Position numbers and translations under genes: made by a program
Shown here: piece by piece, positions 46,373 to 55,877 of the stretch
Numbering within the stretch: position 1 is the first letter of the stretch
How the letters are laid out: every line of letters begins with the position of its first letter
Notes under the pieces: generated by a model
Told to the model about the DNA's origin: nothing
The model's input: only the letters and a program-made list of their open reading frames with translations
The model's database searches: none
Assembly (NCBI RefSeq): GCF_006716185.1
Contig: NZ_VFOP01000001.1
Span: forward strand, 682,001 to 746,000
From: Ornithinicoccus hortensis
GTDB lineage: Bacteria > Actinomycetota > Actinomycetes > Actinomycetales > Dermatophilaceae
Direction of reading: 5' to 3'
Length of the DNA: 64,000 nucleotides

Positions 46373-48079
46373 GTGACCCAGACAGCCCCCACGCACCTGC
46401 TCCTCGACGCCCACCGCGAGGTCCTGGAGGCGGCCACCGCCGCCCTGGCGACCCGCGAGTACTACAGCCGCTACCCCGAGTCCCCGTCGCCGCGGGTCTA
46501 CGGGGAGACCGCCGCCGAAGACGGGCAGCGGGCCTTCGAGAAGGCCCGCAACGCCGACTTCTCCGCGCTCGCGGACCAGCCGGGGACGGGGGAGACCGTC
46601 GGCAGCGAGGTCTCGCCCTACGGCCCCGAGCTCGGGGTCCGCTACCCGCAGCTGGACGTGGACGCGGCGGTGGCCGCGGCGACCGACGCGATCCCCGCCT
46701 GGCGCGACGCCGGAGCCGAGGTGCGCGCTGCCGTCTGCGTCGAGATCATCGAGCGGATCAACGCGCGGTCGCACGAGATGGCGCACGCCGTGATGCACAC
46801 CAGCGGCCAGCCGTTCGTGATGTCCTTCCAGGCCGGCGGCCCGCACGCCCAGGACCGGGCGCTGGAGGCCGTGGTCGCCGCGCTCGTGGAGCAGCAGCGG
46901 GTGCCGTCCTCGGTGCTCTGGGAGAAGCCGACCAAGGGCGACCCGATCCGGATGCAGAAGGACTACCAGGTGGTCCCGCGCGGCATCGGGCTGGTGATCG
47001 GCTGCAACACCTTCCCGACCTGGAACGCCTACCCGGGCATCTTCGCCTCGCTGGCCACCGGCAACCCGGTCGTGGTCAAGCCGCACCCCCGCGCCGTGCT
47101 ACCGCTGGCGATCACCGTGGCCATCGCCCGGGACGTGCTGGAGGAGGCCGGCTTCGACCGCGCCCTGGTGCAGCTGGCCGCCGAGGACGACGGCGACGGC
47201 CTGGCCAAGACCCTGGCGCTGCGTCCGGAGGTCGCGATCATCGACTACACCGGCGGGCCCGGCTTCGGCGGTTGGTTGGAGAAGGAGGGGGCGGCCGCCG
47301 GCAAGCTGGTCTACACCGAGAAGGCGGGGCTGAACACCGTCGTCCTGGACTCCACCGACGACCTCAAGGGGACGCTGGGCAACCTGGCGTTCTCGTTCTC
47401 CCTCTACTCGGGCCAGATGTGCACCGCCCCGCAGAACGTCTACGTCCCCGCGGCCGGCATCAGCACCGACCAGGGCGACCTGACCTTCGAGGAGGTCGCC
47501 GAGAAGATCGCCGGCGCGATCGAGAAGTTCAACGCCGACGACACCCGGGCCGTGGAGATCCTGGGCGCCACCGTCAACGACGACGTGCGCGGCCGCGCCA
47601 CCGACGTGCCGGCGCTCGCGGAACGTCTCGGGGGCCAGGTGGTGCTGGACGCCCGCCCGATCACCCACCCGACCTTCCCCGACGCTGTGGTGCGGGTCCC
47701 CGCCCTGATCAGCGTCGACGCCGCCAACGACACGGCATACACCCAGGAGTGCTTCGGCCCGGTGGCGTTCGTCATCCGCACCGAGGACACCGCCGCCTCG
47801 CTGGAGACGTTCGCGCGCACCGTCCGGGAGCACGGGGCGATGACCGCCTCCGTCTACTCCACCTCCGAGGAGGTGCTGCAGCAGGCGCGGGAGGCCGCGG
47901 CACGGGCCGGGGTGGCCCTGTCGGAGAACCTCACCGGGCCGATCTTCGTCAACCAGACGGCCGCCTTCAGCGACTTCCACGGCACCGGGGCGAACCCGGC
48001 CGCGAACGCCGCCTACACCGACGCCGCGTTCGTGGCCAACCGGTTCCGGGTGATCACCAGCCGCAGGCACGTGGCATGA
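46373..48079 (+). CDS. paaN: Phenylacetic acid degradation protein PaaN (aldehyde dehydrogenase)
   Basis: 568 residues, aldehyde-dehydrogenase fold. Landmarks are IGCNTFPTWNAYPG, VVKPHPRAVLP, the catalytic Cys near residue 350 in YSGQMCTAP, and YTQECFGPVAFV. It is shorter than E. coli PaaZ (681 residues) because the MaoC-like ring-opening hydratase domain is missing, so that step must come from another gene. It oxidises the ring-opened semialdehyde. The start is supported by the -10 box six bases upstream. Confidence 0.92.
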   Translation: MTQTAPTHLLLDAHREVLEAATAALATREYYSRYPESPSPRVYGETAAEDGQRAFEKARNADFSALADQPGTGETVGSEVSPYGPELGVRYPQLDVDAAVAAATDAIPAWRDAGAEVRAAVCVEIIERINARSHEMAHAVMHTSGQPFVMSFQAGGPHAQDRALEAVVAALVEQQRVPSSVLWEKPTKGDPIRMQKDYQVVPRGIGLVIGCNTFPTWNAYPGIFASLATGNPVVVKPHPRAVLPLAITVAIARDVLEEAGFDRALVQLAAEDDGDGLAKTLALRPEVAIIDYTGGPGFGGWLEKEGAAAGKLVYTEKAGLNTVVLDSTDDLKGTLGNLAFSFSLYSGQMCTAPQNVYVPAAGISTDQGDLTFEEVAEKIAGAIEKFNADDTRAVEILGATVNDDVRGRATDVPALAERLGGQVVLDARPITHPTFPDAVVRVPALISVDAANDTAYTQECFGPVAFVIRTEDTAASLETFARTVREHGAMTASVYSTSEEVLQQAREAAARAGVALSENLTGPIFVNQTAAFSDFHGTGANPAANAAYTDAAFVANRFRVITSRRHVA

Positions 48080-48498
48080 ACCTGACCCAGGTGCTGCGGT
48101 TCAAGCCGTTCGCCCGCCGGATCTTCCGCGTCGTCGCGGTGGCCGAGGCGATCTCGTGGGCGCTCCTGCTGGTCGGGATGTACTTCAAGTGGATCGCCGA
48201 GACCTCCGAGGTGGGGGTGCAGGTCTTCGGGCCGATCCACGGGACGATCTTCCTGATCTACGTGGTGGTCACCTTCGGCACCGCCAGCATCTTCGGGTGG
48301 AACTGGAAGGCCACCCTGCTCGGGCTGGCCGCGGCGATCCCGCCCTTCGCCACGTGGGCGTTCGAGGTCTGGGCACTGCGGCGCGGGCTGCTCGCCTCGG
48401 ACGAGGGCGACGAACCGGCCGAGCCGGCCGAGCCGGCCGCGGCGACACCGGGCGTGCCTGCCGACCGGGTCCCCGGCGACCGGGTCCGGGACGGCTGA
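48076..48498 (+). CDS. DUF3817 integral membrane protein
   Basis: 140 residues with three membrane helices. AVAEAISWALLLVGMYFK and FGPIHGTIFLIYVV are typical of DUF3817. A polar tail of Pro/Ala/Glu repeats (EPAEPAEPAA) follows. It overlaps paaN by ATGA and precedes the Nudix gene by three bases. The function is unknown. Confidence 0.88.
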   Translation: MNLTQVLRFKPFARRIFRVVAVAEAISWALLLVGMYFKWIAETSEVGVQVFGPIHGTIFLIYVVVTFGTASIFGWNWKATLLGLAAAIPPFATWAFEVWALRRGLLASDEGDEPAEPAEPAAATPGVPADRVPGDRVRDG

Positions 48499-48501
48499 GG
48501 C

Positions 48502-49338
48502 GTGCCGGAGGGGACCGCGCCGCTGCAGCTGCGGGTCGTGCCGACCGAGGACGGCCTCGGCGTGCTCACCTGGGACGGGACCTGCAGCGGCTCGTCTGCG
48601 GAGGCCGCACGCTTCTGGGCCGACCGGGCCGCGCGCGACGTGGTGTCCGCGGTGCTCGAGGCCGCCTTCTCCGCGGGCACCCGCCGGGTCGAGGTCGAGG
48701 TGCCGGTGGCGGACCGCGACGTCCGGCGCACCCTGCACCGCGCCGGGATGCGCCCCGAGGGGACGGCGCGGGGCCGCGGCACCGGTGCCGACGGCCGGCC
48801 GGTGGACGTGGTGCGGTTGGCCCGCCTCGCCGACGACGCACCGCCCGGCACCCGCGAGGGGTTCATCTCGATGCTCAACGCCACGCTGCCCACCAAGCGG
48901 GTGATCGGGCAGGGGGTGATCCGCGACGGCGCCGGGTCCGTGCTGCTCTGCGAGCTGGTCTACAAGCGGGAGTGGGACCTGCCCGGCGGGGTGGTGGACC
49001 CGCGCGAGTCGCCCGCCCACACGGTCGCCCGCGAGGTCGGCGAGGAGCTGTCCGTCTCGCTGGCCCCCGGCCGGCTGCTCGCGGTGAACTGGCTGCCGCC
49101 CTACCGGCAGTGGGAGGACGCGGTGCTGCTCGTCTTCGACCTCGGCGTGCACCCGGACCTCGTGGACCGGGTGGTCCTCGAGCGCTCGGAGCTGCGGGCG
49201 GTGCACTGGTGCCGCCCCGAGGAGCTGGGCGACCACGTGGCGCCGTATGTCGAGCGCCACCTGACCCGGATCCTGGCCGCCGACCCCGCCGCAGGCCCGC
49301 TCTACCTGGAAGACGGGACCCCACCGGGCGGCGAGTGA
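48502..49338 (+). CDS. Nudix hydrolase with N-terminal GNAT-like domain
   Basis: 278 residues. The Nudix box is complete (GGVVDPRESP ... REVGEELSV) in the second half. The first ~115 residues look like the C-terminal half of a GNAT acyltransferase (VEVEVPVADRDVRRTLHRAGM). The Nudix part would hydrolyse a nucleoside diphosphate derivative. Start GTG 48502 follows the DUF3817 stop by three bases, so it is in the paaN operon. Confidence 0.85.
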   Translation: MPEGTAPLQLRVVPTEDGLGVLTWDGTCSGSSAEAARFWADRAARDVVSAVLEAAFSAGTRRVEVEVPVADRDVRRTLHRAGMRPEGTARGRGTGADGRPVDVVRLARLADDAPPGTREGFISMLNATLPTKRVIGQGVIRDGAGSVLLCELVYKREWDLPGGVVDPRESPAHTVAREVGEELSVSLAPGRLLAVNWLPPYRQWEDAVLLVFDLGVHPDLVDRVVLERSELRAVHWCRPEELGDHVAPYVERHLTRILAADPAAGPLYLEDGTPPGGE

Positions 49339-49341
49339 CAC

Positions 49342-49391
49342 GGCGTGGAAACTTGTGGGGCCCAGAGGCCCGAAAAGTTTCCCCACGCGCC
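49342..49391. terminator. Hairpin terminator after the Nudix gene
   Basis: GGCGTGGAAACTT pairs with AAGTTTCCCCACGCGCC around a GGGCCCAGAGGCCC inner hairpin, with a small bulge. It lies four bases after the Nudix stop and before the promoter of the VWA gene. Confidence 0.6.
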
Positions 49392-49438
49392 GGGCCCCAC
49401 CTTTCCGCGGAGTCAAGACAGGGTAAGGACCGGGCAGG

Positions 49439-49444
49439 TACGCT
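49439..49444 (+). promoter_or_regulatory. -10 box of the substrate-binding/VWA gene
   Basis: TACGCT ends eight bases before GTG 49453, consistent with a leaderless or nearly leaderless transcript. No ribosome binding site is seen. Confidence 0.45.
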
Positions 49445-49452
49445 GATCGGCC

Positions 49453-51264
49453 GTGCCTAGACATCGAGCCGAAACAGAGTGGTCCCGCACCCGCGTCCTG
49501 GCGGTCGTGGGGGCCTTCGTCGTGCTGGTCGCCCTCGTCTTCGGCGGCTACGCGCTGCTCACCGGCGACGGGGACGAGGGGGCACCCGAGGCGGGCCGGG
49601 GGACGCAGGACGAGACCAGCGCCACGACCAGCGGCGGTGCCACCGGTGCCCAGGGGCAGGACGGCGACGACCGCGACGACATGGATGCGGCGTTGGAAAC
49701 GGGGGCGACCGACTGCGCCGAGCCGCAGGTCGTGGGGGTGGCCGCTGCCCCGCAGATCGCGCCGGTCATCGAGCAGGTGGCTGAGGGGCTGGGCGAGGGG
49801 TGCACCGACTACGAGGTGACCGCGGTGCCCGCTGCCGCGGTCCTGGCCACCCTCGCCGGCCAGGGCGAGACGGACGAGGGTGCGACGGGCGACGGTGCGA
49901 CGGAGGACGGGGCCACGGACGACGGCGCCGCCGACGACGACGCGGTCGGCGCCGCCCCCGACATCTGGGTGCCCGACTCCACGCTGTGGGTCGAACTGGC
50001 TGCGGCCCAGGGGGCGCCGCTGACCCCGGGTCCGGTCGTGGCGACCAGCCCGATCGCGCTGGTCGGTCCGGCCGACACCATCGCGGAGACCGGGCTGGAG
50101 AGCGGTGCTGGCTGGGCCGAGTTGCTGGGGGCGGGGGCGCCGCTGCGGGCGAGCGACCCGCAGCAGGACGCGGCGAGCCTGCTGACCCTGCTCACCGCGC
50201 AGGCCGCCTTCGGTGACGACGCGGCGGGGCAGCAGCGGGCCGCCGCAGTGCTGATCAACCTGGGGCGCCAGCTCACCCCCGCCGACGAACTGCTGGCGGC
50301 GGCCCAGGACGGGGAGGCCGTGGTCTTCCCCAGCAGCGAGCAGACCGTCGCCGGCGACGACGCCCTGGCCGCGGTCGTCCCGGAGGGCGGGCTGGGCACG
50401 CTGAGCTACCCCGTCGTGACGATGCCGGGCGGCGAGGCGGACGTGGCCGCCGACATGCTGTCCGAGGCGCTGCTCTCCGAGGACGGCGCCGCGGCCCTGG
50501 CCGGGGCCGGGTTGCGCCCCGGCGAGGACGGCGCTGGACCGGGCGTCGCCGGCATCCCGGAGCAGGCCCCCGACCTGGCCGCCCAGCCGGACGCGGCCCA
50601 GGTCGCGGACGCCACCGCCCGCTGGTCCTCCCTCACCCGGGAACAGCGGATGCTGGCGGTGCTCGACGTCTCCGGCTCGATGGACGAGGAGGTCGGCGAC
50701 ACCACCCGGATCGGGATCGCCGCGGCGGCCGCCGAGCGGGCGATGGGCCTGATGCGACCCGGGTCGCAGGTCGGCGCGTGGAAGTTCTCCACGGCACGCG
50801 GGGAGGACGGCGAGGACTACGCCGAGCTCGTGCCGATCCGGACGCTGCGGGAGCAGGTCGGGCAACGGACCCACGCCGACGTCCTGCTGGACACGGTCGG
50901 GGCGCTCGACGAGGACGCCACGACCGGGGACACGGGGCTGCACGACACGGTGCTGGCCGCCTTCGCGCACATGCAGGAGACCTACGACCCGGCCTACGTG
51001 AACTCGGTCGTGCTGCTGACCGACGGCGTCAACGACGACAGCACCGGCGGGCTGTCCGAGGACGAACTCATCGCCGAGCTGGAGTCCCGCGCCGACCCCG
51101 AGCGGCCCGTCACCGTCGTGCTCGTCGGGATGGGCCCCTCGGTCGACGGCGGGGCGCTGCAGCGGATCGCCGAGGCCACGGGTGGGCGGGCCTACGTCGC
51201 GGAGGACCCGGCCGACATCACCGAGGTGTTCCTGGACGCGGTGAGCCACCGGGCCGGCCGCTGA
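49453..51264 (+). CDS. Extracellular substrate-binding and VWA domain protein
   Basis: 603 residues. One N-terminal membrane helix (RVLAVVGAFVVLVALVFGGY) is followed by a type-2 solute-binding fold (VVGVAAAPQIAPVIEQVAEG ... PDIWVPDSTLWVELA). It is interrupted near 130-160 by an acidic Gly-Ala-Thr repeat (GATGDGATEDGATDDGAADD). The C-terminal von Willebrand A domain has a complete MIDAS: DVSGSM from residue 405, a Thr in the second loop, and VVLLTDGVND. It is probably anchored outside the membrane. The ligand and partner are unknown. Confidence 0.87.
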   Translation: MPRHRAETEWSRTRVLAVVGAFVVLVALVFGGYALLTGDGDEGAPEAGRGTQDETSATTSGGATGAQGQDGDDRDDMDAALETGATDCAEPQVVGVAAAPQIAPVIEQVAEGLGEGCTDYEVTAVPAAAVLATLAGQGETDEGATGDGATEDGATDDGAADDDAVGAAPDIWVPDSTLWVELAAAQGAPLTPGPVVATSPIALVGPADTIAETGLESGAGWAELLGAGAPLRASDPQQDAASLLTLLTAQAAFGDDAAGQQRAAAVLINLGRQLTPADELLAAAQDGEAVVFPSSEQTVAGDDALAAVVPEGGLGTLSYPVVTMPGGEADVAADMLSEALLSEDGAAALAGAGLRPGEDGAGPGVAGIPEQAPDLAAQPDAAQVADATARWSSLTREQRMLAVLDVSGSMDEEVGDTTRIGIAAAAAERAMGLMRPGSQVGAWKFSTARGEDGEDYAELVPIRTLREQVGQRTHADVLLDTVGALDEDATTGDTGLHDTVLAAFAHMQETYDPAYVNSVVLLTDGVNDDSTGGLSEDELIAELESRADPERPVTVVLVGMGPSVDGGALQRIAEATGGRAYVAEDPADITEVFLDAVSHRAGR

Positions 51265-51327
51265 CGGAGACCTCGGTCCTCCCCGGCGCGGGACTGACCG
51301 GCCGTATGCCGGACGCGCCGGCCGCGG

Positions 51328-52041
51328 TCAGGCGGTGGGCAGCACCCGGGCGAGGAAGTCGGTGGTCTGTGCCCACGCCGCGGCACTGGCCCCGGCGTGG
51401 TGGAACATCGGGTGCGGGTTGTCGAAGGCGTGCCCGGCCCCGTCGTGCACCTCGAACTCCACGTCCGGGCGGGTGCCGTCGGCGGTCACCGCGCTGCGGA
51501 CCTGCTCGACCTGGTCCATCGGGATGAAGGTGTCGGCGGTGCCGAAGTGGTGCAGCTGCGGGCAGGTCACCTGCGCGGCCATCCCGGTGAGCTGGGGCAG
51601 CGCCGAGCCGTAGTAGCTGACCAGCGCGGCGGGGTCGCCCTGGGCAGCGACCTGGAAGGCCAGCCCGCCACCGAAGCAGAAGCCGACCAGGCCCACCTGC
51701 CCGACCTCGGGCCGGGCGGACAGGTCGGCAGCCGCCGCCAGGGTGTCCTGCACGGCCAGGTCCCAGTCCAGTCGCCCGGCGATCGCCATCGCGTGCTGCA
51801 GGAAGTCCGGGTCGGACTCGTCGACCTCGGCGTCCTCGAGCCGCCCGTAGAGCTCCGGGGCAAGCACGGCATACCCCAGGTCGGCGAGGTCGGCACACCG
51901 GGCGGTGATGTAGTCGCTGACCCCGAAGATCTCCTGCACCACCACCAGGCCGGGGCGGGGGCCGTCGCCGGCGGGCAGCCACAGGTGCGCGGGCAGCTCG
52001 CCGTCCCGGGTCGCGACGGTGTGCGCCGCGGGCGCGCTCAC
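51328..52041 (-). CDS. Dienelactone hydrolase family protein
   Basis: 237 residues, alpha/beta hydrolase. The catalytic Cys is in GFCFGGG (C122), and the Asp and His lie in [13 protein letters not shown] and [23 protein letters not shown] is the oxyanion strand typical of carboxymethylenebutenolidase. The start GTG 52041 overlaps the stop of the small membrane protein gene by GTGA. Confidence 0.92.
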   Translation of the reverse strand: MSAPAAHTVATRDGELPAHLWLPAGDGPRPGLVVVQEIFGVSDYITARCADLADLGYAVLAPELYGRLEDAEVDESDPDFLQHAMAIAGRLDWDLAVQDTLAAAADLSARPEVGQVGLVGFCFGGGLAFQVAAQGDPAALVSYYGSALPQLTGMAAQVTCPQLHHFGTADTFIPMDQVEQVRSAVTADGTRPDVEFEVHDGAGHAFDNPHPMFHHAGASAAAWAQTTDFLARVLPTA

Positions 52042-52424
52042 CGGTTCTTCCCGTCGGGCAGGACCACGCTCAGCACCATCGAGACCAGGGTGATGATCAG
52101 GGCGCCCAGGATCGCGTCCCAGAAGAAGCGGTCGACGGTGAAGCTGAGCCCGACCGCGTCCGAGAGCCACGAGGTGAGCGAGAGCATGAGGGCGTTCACG
52201 ACGAAGGTGAACAGGCCCAGCGTCAGGATCAGCAGGGGGAAGGCGAGCACCATCATGATCGGCCGGATGATCGCGTTGACCAGGCCGAAGATCAACGCGA
52301 CCGCGCCGATGGTGAGCACCTTCGTGGTGGTGTCGGCGTCTCCGCCGAGGTGGATGCCGTCGAGCAACAGGGAGGCGACCCACAGGGCGACGCCGTTGAC
52401 GACCAGCCTGATGAGGAAGGACAT
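52038..52424 (-). CDS. Four-helix membrane protein of the phage-holin-4-2 (PF04020-like) family
   Basis: 128 residues with four membrane helices. The sequence [33 protein letters not shown] is the core (residues about 46-80). Despite the family name these are ordinary chromosomal proteins of unknown function, and no phage genes are nearby. It is divergent from the aminotransferase gene. Confidence 0.88.
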   Translation of the reverse strand: MSFLIRLVVNGVALWVASLLLDGIHLGGDADTTTKVLTIGAVALIFGLVNAIIRPIMMVLAFPLLILTLGLFTFVVNALMLSLTSWLSDAVGLSFTVDRFFWDAILGALIITLVSMVLSVVLPDGKNR

Positions 52425-52472
52425 GGACCTATCGTGGCACGTCCTCCTGTGCCCGACCTGCGAGCAGCGTCC

Positions 52473-52478
52473 TACAGT
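52473..52478 (+). promoter_or_regulatory. -10 box of the leaderless aminotransferase gene
   Basis: TACAGT ends six bases before ATG 52485, fitting a leaderless transcript. The gene has no ribosome binding site in that gap. Confidence 0.55.
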
Positions 52479-52484
52479 GAAGCC

Positions 52485-53576
52485 ATGACCGAGTCGACGC
52501 CCCGACCCACCGTCCGCCTCCGCAGCGCCCTGGACGCGGTGGCGGCCTACAAGCCCGGCAAGCCGGCGGAGGCCAGGGAGGGCGTGACCGCATACAAGAT
52601 CTCCTCCAACGAGAACCCGTACCCGCCGCTGCCCTCGGTGCTCCGGGTGGTGACCGACGCCGCGGCATCGATGAACCGCTACCCGGACATGGGGGTCAGC
52701 GCCCTCACCCAGGCCCTGGCCGAGCGGCTCGAGGTGCCGGCCAGCCACCTGGCGACCGGGACCGGCAGCGTCGGGTTGCTCAGCTACCTGATCAGCATCA
52801 CCTGCGAGCCCGGGGACGAGGTGGTGTATGCCTGGCGCTCCTTCGAGGCGTACCCGATCGTCGTGGCGGTGGCCGGCGCGACGTCGGTGCAGGTGCCGCT
52901 GGACGCGGACGCCCGGCACGACCTGGACGCGATGGCGGAGGCGATCACCGACCGCACCCGCCTGGTCCTGGTCTGCACGCCGAACAACCCGACCGGGCCG
53001 ATCGTCACCGAGACCGAGCTGCGGGCCTTCCTGGCCAAGGTGCCCGAGGACGTGCTGGTCGTCATCGACGAGGCCTACCTGGAGTTCAACACCGACGACG
53101 AGGCCCCGGACGCGCTCGGGCTCTACCGGGAGTTCCCCAACGTCGCGGTGCTGCGCACCTTCTCCAAGGCCTACGGCCTGGCCGGACTGCGGGTCGGCTA
53201 CGCGGTGGCGCGGGAGGAGGTCGCGACCGCGCTGCGCAAGGTCGCCACGCCGTTCGGCGTCTCGGACCTGGCGCAGCACGCCGCCGTGGCCAGCCTGGAG
53301 GCCTACGACGAGCTCGCGGTGCGGGTCAAGGCGCTGGTGGAGGAGCGGGAGCGGGTGCGGACCGCGCTGCTCGACCAGGGGTGGCCGGTCCCGCAGACCC
53401 AGGCCAACTTCGTGTGGCTGCCGCTCGGGGAGGACAGCATGGACTTCGCCGCCACCTGCCAGGACGCGGGGCTCACGGTCCGGCCGTTCCCCGGCGACGG
53501 TGTGCGGTGCACGATCGGTGAGACCGAGGCCAGCGACCGGCTGATCGAGGTCGCCGGGAAGTTCCGCAGCCGCTGA
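52485..53576 (+). CDS. Histidinol-phosphate / aromatic amino acid aminotransferase
   Basis: 363 residues, PLP fold type [32 protein letters not shown] and the PLP lysine K228 in [16 protein letters not shown] match the HisC/Pat group. It is not in a his operon, so the aromatic-transaminase (Pat) role is as likely as HisC. The ketoacid dehydrogenase operon follows on the same strand. Confidence 0.9.
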   Translation: MTESTPRPTVRLRSALDAVAAYKPGKPAEAREGVTAYKISSNENPYPPLPSVLRVVTDAAASMNRYPDMGVSALTQALAERLEVPASHLATGTGSVGLLSYLISITCEPGDEVVYAWRSFEAYPIVVAVAGATSVQVPLDADARHDLDAMAEAITDRTRLVLVCTPNNPTGPIVTETELRAFLAKVPEDVLVVIDEAYLEFNTDDEAPDALGLYREFPNVAVLRTFSKAYGLAGLRVGYAVAREEVATALRKVATPFGVSDLAQHAAVASLEAYDELAVRVKALVEERERVRTALLDQGWPVPQTQANFVWLPLGEDSMDFAATCQDAGLTVRPFPGDGVRCTIGETEASDRLIEVAGKFRSR

Positions 53577-53598
53577 CGCGACCCGTCCGTCGCTGCGG

Positions 53599-53604
53599 TA
53601 GCGT
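53599..53604 (+). promoter_or_regulatory. Candidate -10 box of the ketoacid dehydrogenase operon
   Basis: TAGCGT lies 66 bases before the GTG of the E1 alpha gene. A ribosome binding site GAAGGAG is 9 bases before that GTG. Confidence 0.4.
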
Positions 53605-53670
53605 GGGCGGGACCCTGCAACCGGCGCGGGCAGCACCCGTGCGCCCCGCCCACTGAAGGAGTACGAACCT

Positions 53671-54861
53671 GTGAGCGACGACGTCGTCGCGCAGGCGCCG
53701 GACGACACCGCGCCCGCGACCCACGAACCCCCCGCCCGGGACATCACCGACGGCGGCCCGGAGATGGTCCAGTTCCTGGACTCCGACGGCCGGCGCGTGG
53801 GAGAGACCGAGGCGAACCGCGCGTATGCCTCCTACCTGGAGGACGTCGACGCCGACACGCTCCGGTCGTTGTACCGCGACCTCCTGCTGGTGCGCCGGGT
53901 CGACTCCGAGGGGCACGCCCTGCAGCGCCAGGGCGAGTTGGGGCTGTGGCCCTCGCTGCTCGGCCAGGAGGCCGCCCAGGTCGGCGCCGGCCGGGCGATG
54001 CGCCCGCAGGACTACGCCTTCCCCGGCTACCGCGAGCACGGTGTCGCATGGTGCAAGGGCGTGGACCCGGTCAACCTGCTCGGCATGTTCCGGGGCGTGA
54101 ACCACGGCGGGTGGGACTCCAACGAGAACAACTTCCACCTCTACACCATCGTGATCGGCAACCAGATGCTGCACGCGACCGGTTACGCGATGGGGGTGCA
54201 GCGCGACGGCGCGGTGGGGTCGGGGGACCCGGACAAGGACACCGCGGTGATGGCGTTCACCGGCGACGGCGGCACCGCGCAGGGCGACTACAACGAGGCC
54301 CTGGTCTTCGCGGCCGTGGCGCACGCCCCGGTCGTCTTCTTCGTGCAGAACAACCACTGGGCGATCTCCGAGCCCAACGAGCGCCAGTTCGTGATCCCGC
54401 CCTACCAGCGGGCCCGCGGCTTCGGCTTCCCCGGCGTCCGGGTCGACGGCAACGACGTGCTGGCCACCCTGGCGGTGACCCGGCAGGCGCTGGAGCGGGC
54501 CCGCTCCGGGCAGGGCCCGACCCTGATCGAGGCGTTCACCTACCGGATGGGTGCGCACACCACCTCCGACGACCCGACGAAGTACCGGATCGCCGCCGAG
54601 GTCGACGCCTGGAAGGCCAAGGACCCGCTCGACCGGTTGCGCAAGCTGCTGGTCGCCGAGGGGCTGGCGGACGAGGAGTGGTTCACCGAGCTGGACGCCG
54701 AGGCCGACGAGCTGGCCGCGCGGATCCGGACCGCCTGCCAGCAGATGCCGAACCCGCCGCACGAGGACATGTTCGAGGACGTGTATGTCGACCCGCACCC
54801 GCTCGTGGAGCGCGAGCGGGACGAGTTCGTGGCCTACCACGCCAGCTTTGAGGAGGCCTGA
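53671..54861 (+). CDS. bkdA: 2-oxoacid dehydrogenase E1 component, alpha subunit (branched-chain or pyruvate)
   Basis: 396 residues. The thiamine diphosphate motif starts GDGGTAQGDYNEAL at residue 198 and ends at VQNN about 30 residues later. RQGELGLWPSLLGQEAAQVG and FPGYREHGVAWCKG are typical of the heterotetrameric E1 alpha. Start GTG 53671 has GAAGGAG. It is first of E1alpha-E1beta-E2. Branched-chain substrates are favoured by the actinobacterial gene arrangement, but pyruvate cannot be excluded. Confidence 0.9.
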   Translation: MSDDVVAQAPDDTAPATHEPPARDITDGGPEMVQFLDSDGRRVGETEANRAYASYLEDVDADTLRSLYRDLLLVRRVDSEGHALQRQGELGLWPSLLGQEAAQVGAGRAMRPQDYAFPGYREHGVAWCKGVDPVNLLGMFRGVNHGGWDSNENNFHLYTIVIGNQMLHATGYAMGVQRDGAVGSGDPDKDTAVMAFTGDGGTAQGDYNEALVFAAVAHAPVVFFVQNNHWAISEPNERQFVIPPYQRARGFGFPGVRVDGNDVLATLAVTRQALERARSGQGPTLIEAFTYRMGAHTTSDDPTKYRIAAEVDAWKAKDPLDRLRKLLVAEGLADEEWFTELDAEADELAARIRTACQQMPNPPHEDMFEDVYVDPHPLVERERDEFVAYHASFEEA

Positions 54862-55841
54862 TGAGCCAGAAGATGACGATCGCCAAGGCGCTCAACGGGG
54901 GGCTGCGCGCGGCGATGGAGGCCGACCCGAAGGTCATCCTGATGGGTGAGGACGTCGGCAAGCTCGGCGGCGTCTTCCGGATCACCGAGCACCTGCAGAA
55001 GGACTTCGGCGAGGACCGCGTCGTCGACACCCCCCTGGCCGAGTCCGGCATCATGGGCGCCGCGGTCGGCCTGGCGCTGCGCGGGTACCGGCCCGTGGTG
55101 GAGATCCAGTTCGACGGGTTCGTCTACCCCGCGTTCGACCAGATCATCAGCCAGGTCTCCAAGATGCACTACCGCTCGCTGGGGCACCTGCGCCTGCCGA
55201 TGGTCATCCGCATCCCCTACGGCGGCGGCATCGGCGCGGTGGAGCACCACAGCGAGTCCAACGAGGCCTACTTCGCGCACACCGCAGGGCTGCGGGTGGT
55301 CACCACCTCCACGGCCGAGGACGCCTACTGGATGATGCAGCAGGCCATCGCCTCCGACGACCCGGTCGTGCTGTACGAGCCCAAGCGCCGCTACCACGAG
55401 CGCGGCGAGGTCGACCTGGGGGACACCGCTCCGCACGGTCTGCACGACGCCGTCGTCCGCCGGGAGGGCACTGACCTGACCCTGCTCACCTACGGCCCGA
55501 TGCTCAAGACCTGCATGGCGGCCGCCGACGCGGCCGCCGAGGAGGGCAACTCGGTCGAGGTGGTCGACCTGCGCTCGCTGTCCCCGCTCGACCGGGACAC
55601 CATCGTCGGCTCGGTGACCAAGACCGGCCGGGCCGTCGTGGTGCACGAGGCACAGACCTTCCTCGGGATGGGTGCCGAGGTCGCCGCCCTGGTCCAGCAG
55701 GCCTGCTTCTACCAGTTGGAGGCACCGGTGCTGCGGGTGGGCGGCTACAACATCCCCTACCCGCCGAGCCGCCACGAAGAGGTGTTCCTGCCGGACCTGG
55801 ACCGGATCCTGGACGCCGTCGACACCTCGCTCCAGTACTGA
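54861..55841 (+). CDS. bkdB: 2-oxoacid dehydrogenase E1 component, beta subunit
   Basis: 326 residues, transketolase-like. VILMGEDVGKLGGVFRIT, DTPLAESGIMGAAVGLALRG and RIPYGGGIGAVEHHSES are hallmark segments. It forms the alpha2beta2 E1 with the preceding protein. The stop and start codons of the two genes overlap by one base (TGATG). Confidence 0.93.
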   Translation: MSQKMTIAKALNGGLRAAMEADPKVILMGEDVGKLGGVFRITEHLQKDFGEDRVVDTPLAESGIMGAAVGLALRGYRPVVEIQFDGFVYPAFDQIISQVSKMHYRSLGHLRLPMVIRIPYGGGIGAVEHHSESNEAYFAHTAGLRVVTTSTAEDAYWMMQQAIASDDPVVLYEPKRRYHERGEVDLGDTAPHGLHDAVVRREGTDLTLLTYGPMLKTCMAAADAAAEEGNSVEVVDLRSLSPLDRDTIVGSVTKTGRAVVVHEAQTFLGMGAEVAALVQQACFYQLEAPVLRVGGYNIPYPPSRHEEVFLPDLDRILDAVDTSLQY

Positions 55842-55877
55842 CCCCGCCCCTCGACCACTGACCGCAGGAGTCCACCT

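Noticed and set aside
48013-51249. A 1078-codon minus-strand frame over the Nudix and VWA genes
   Set aside because: The plus-strand genes have complete motifs (Nudix box, MIDAS); the antisense translation is His/Arg/Gly-rich noise.
52038-52424. Phage holin as evidence of a prophage
   Set aside because: The family name is misleading; members are common chromosomal membrane proteins, and no phage genes, integrase or attachment repeats are nearby.
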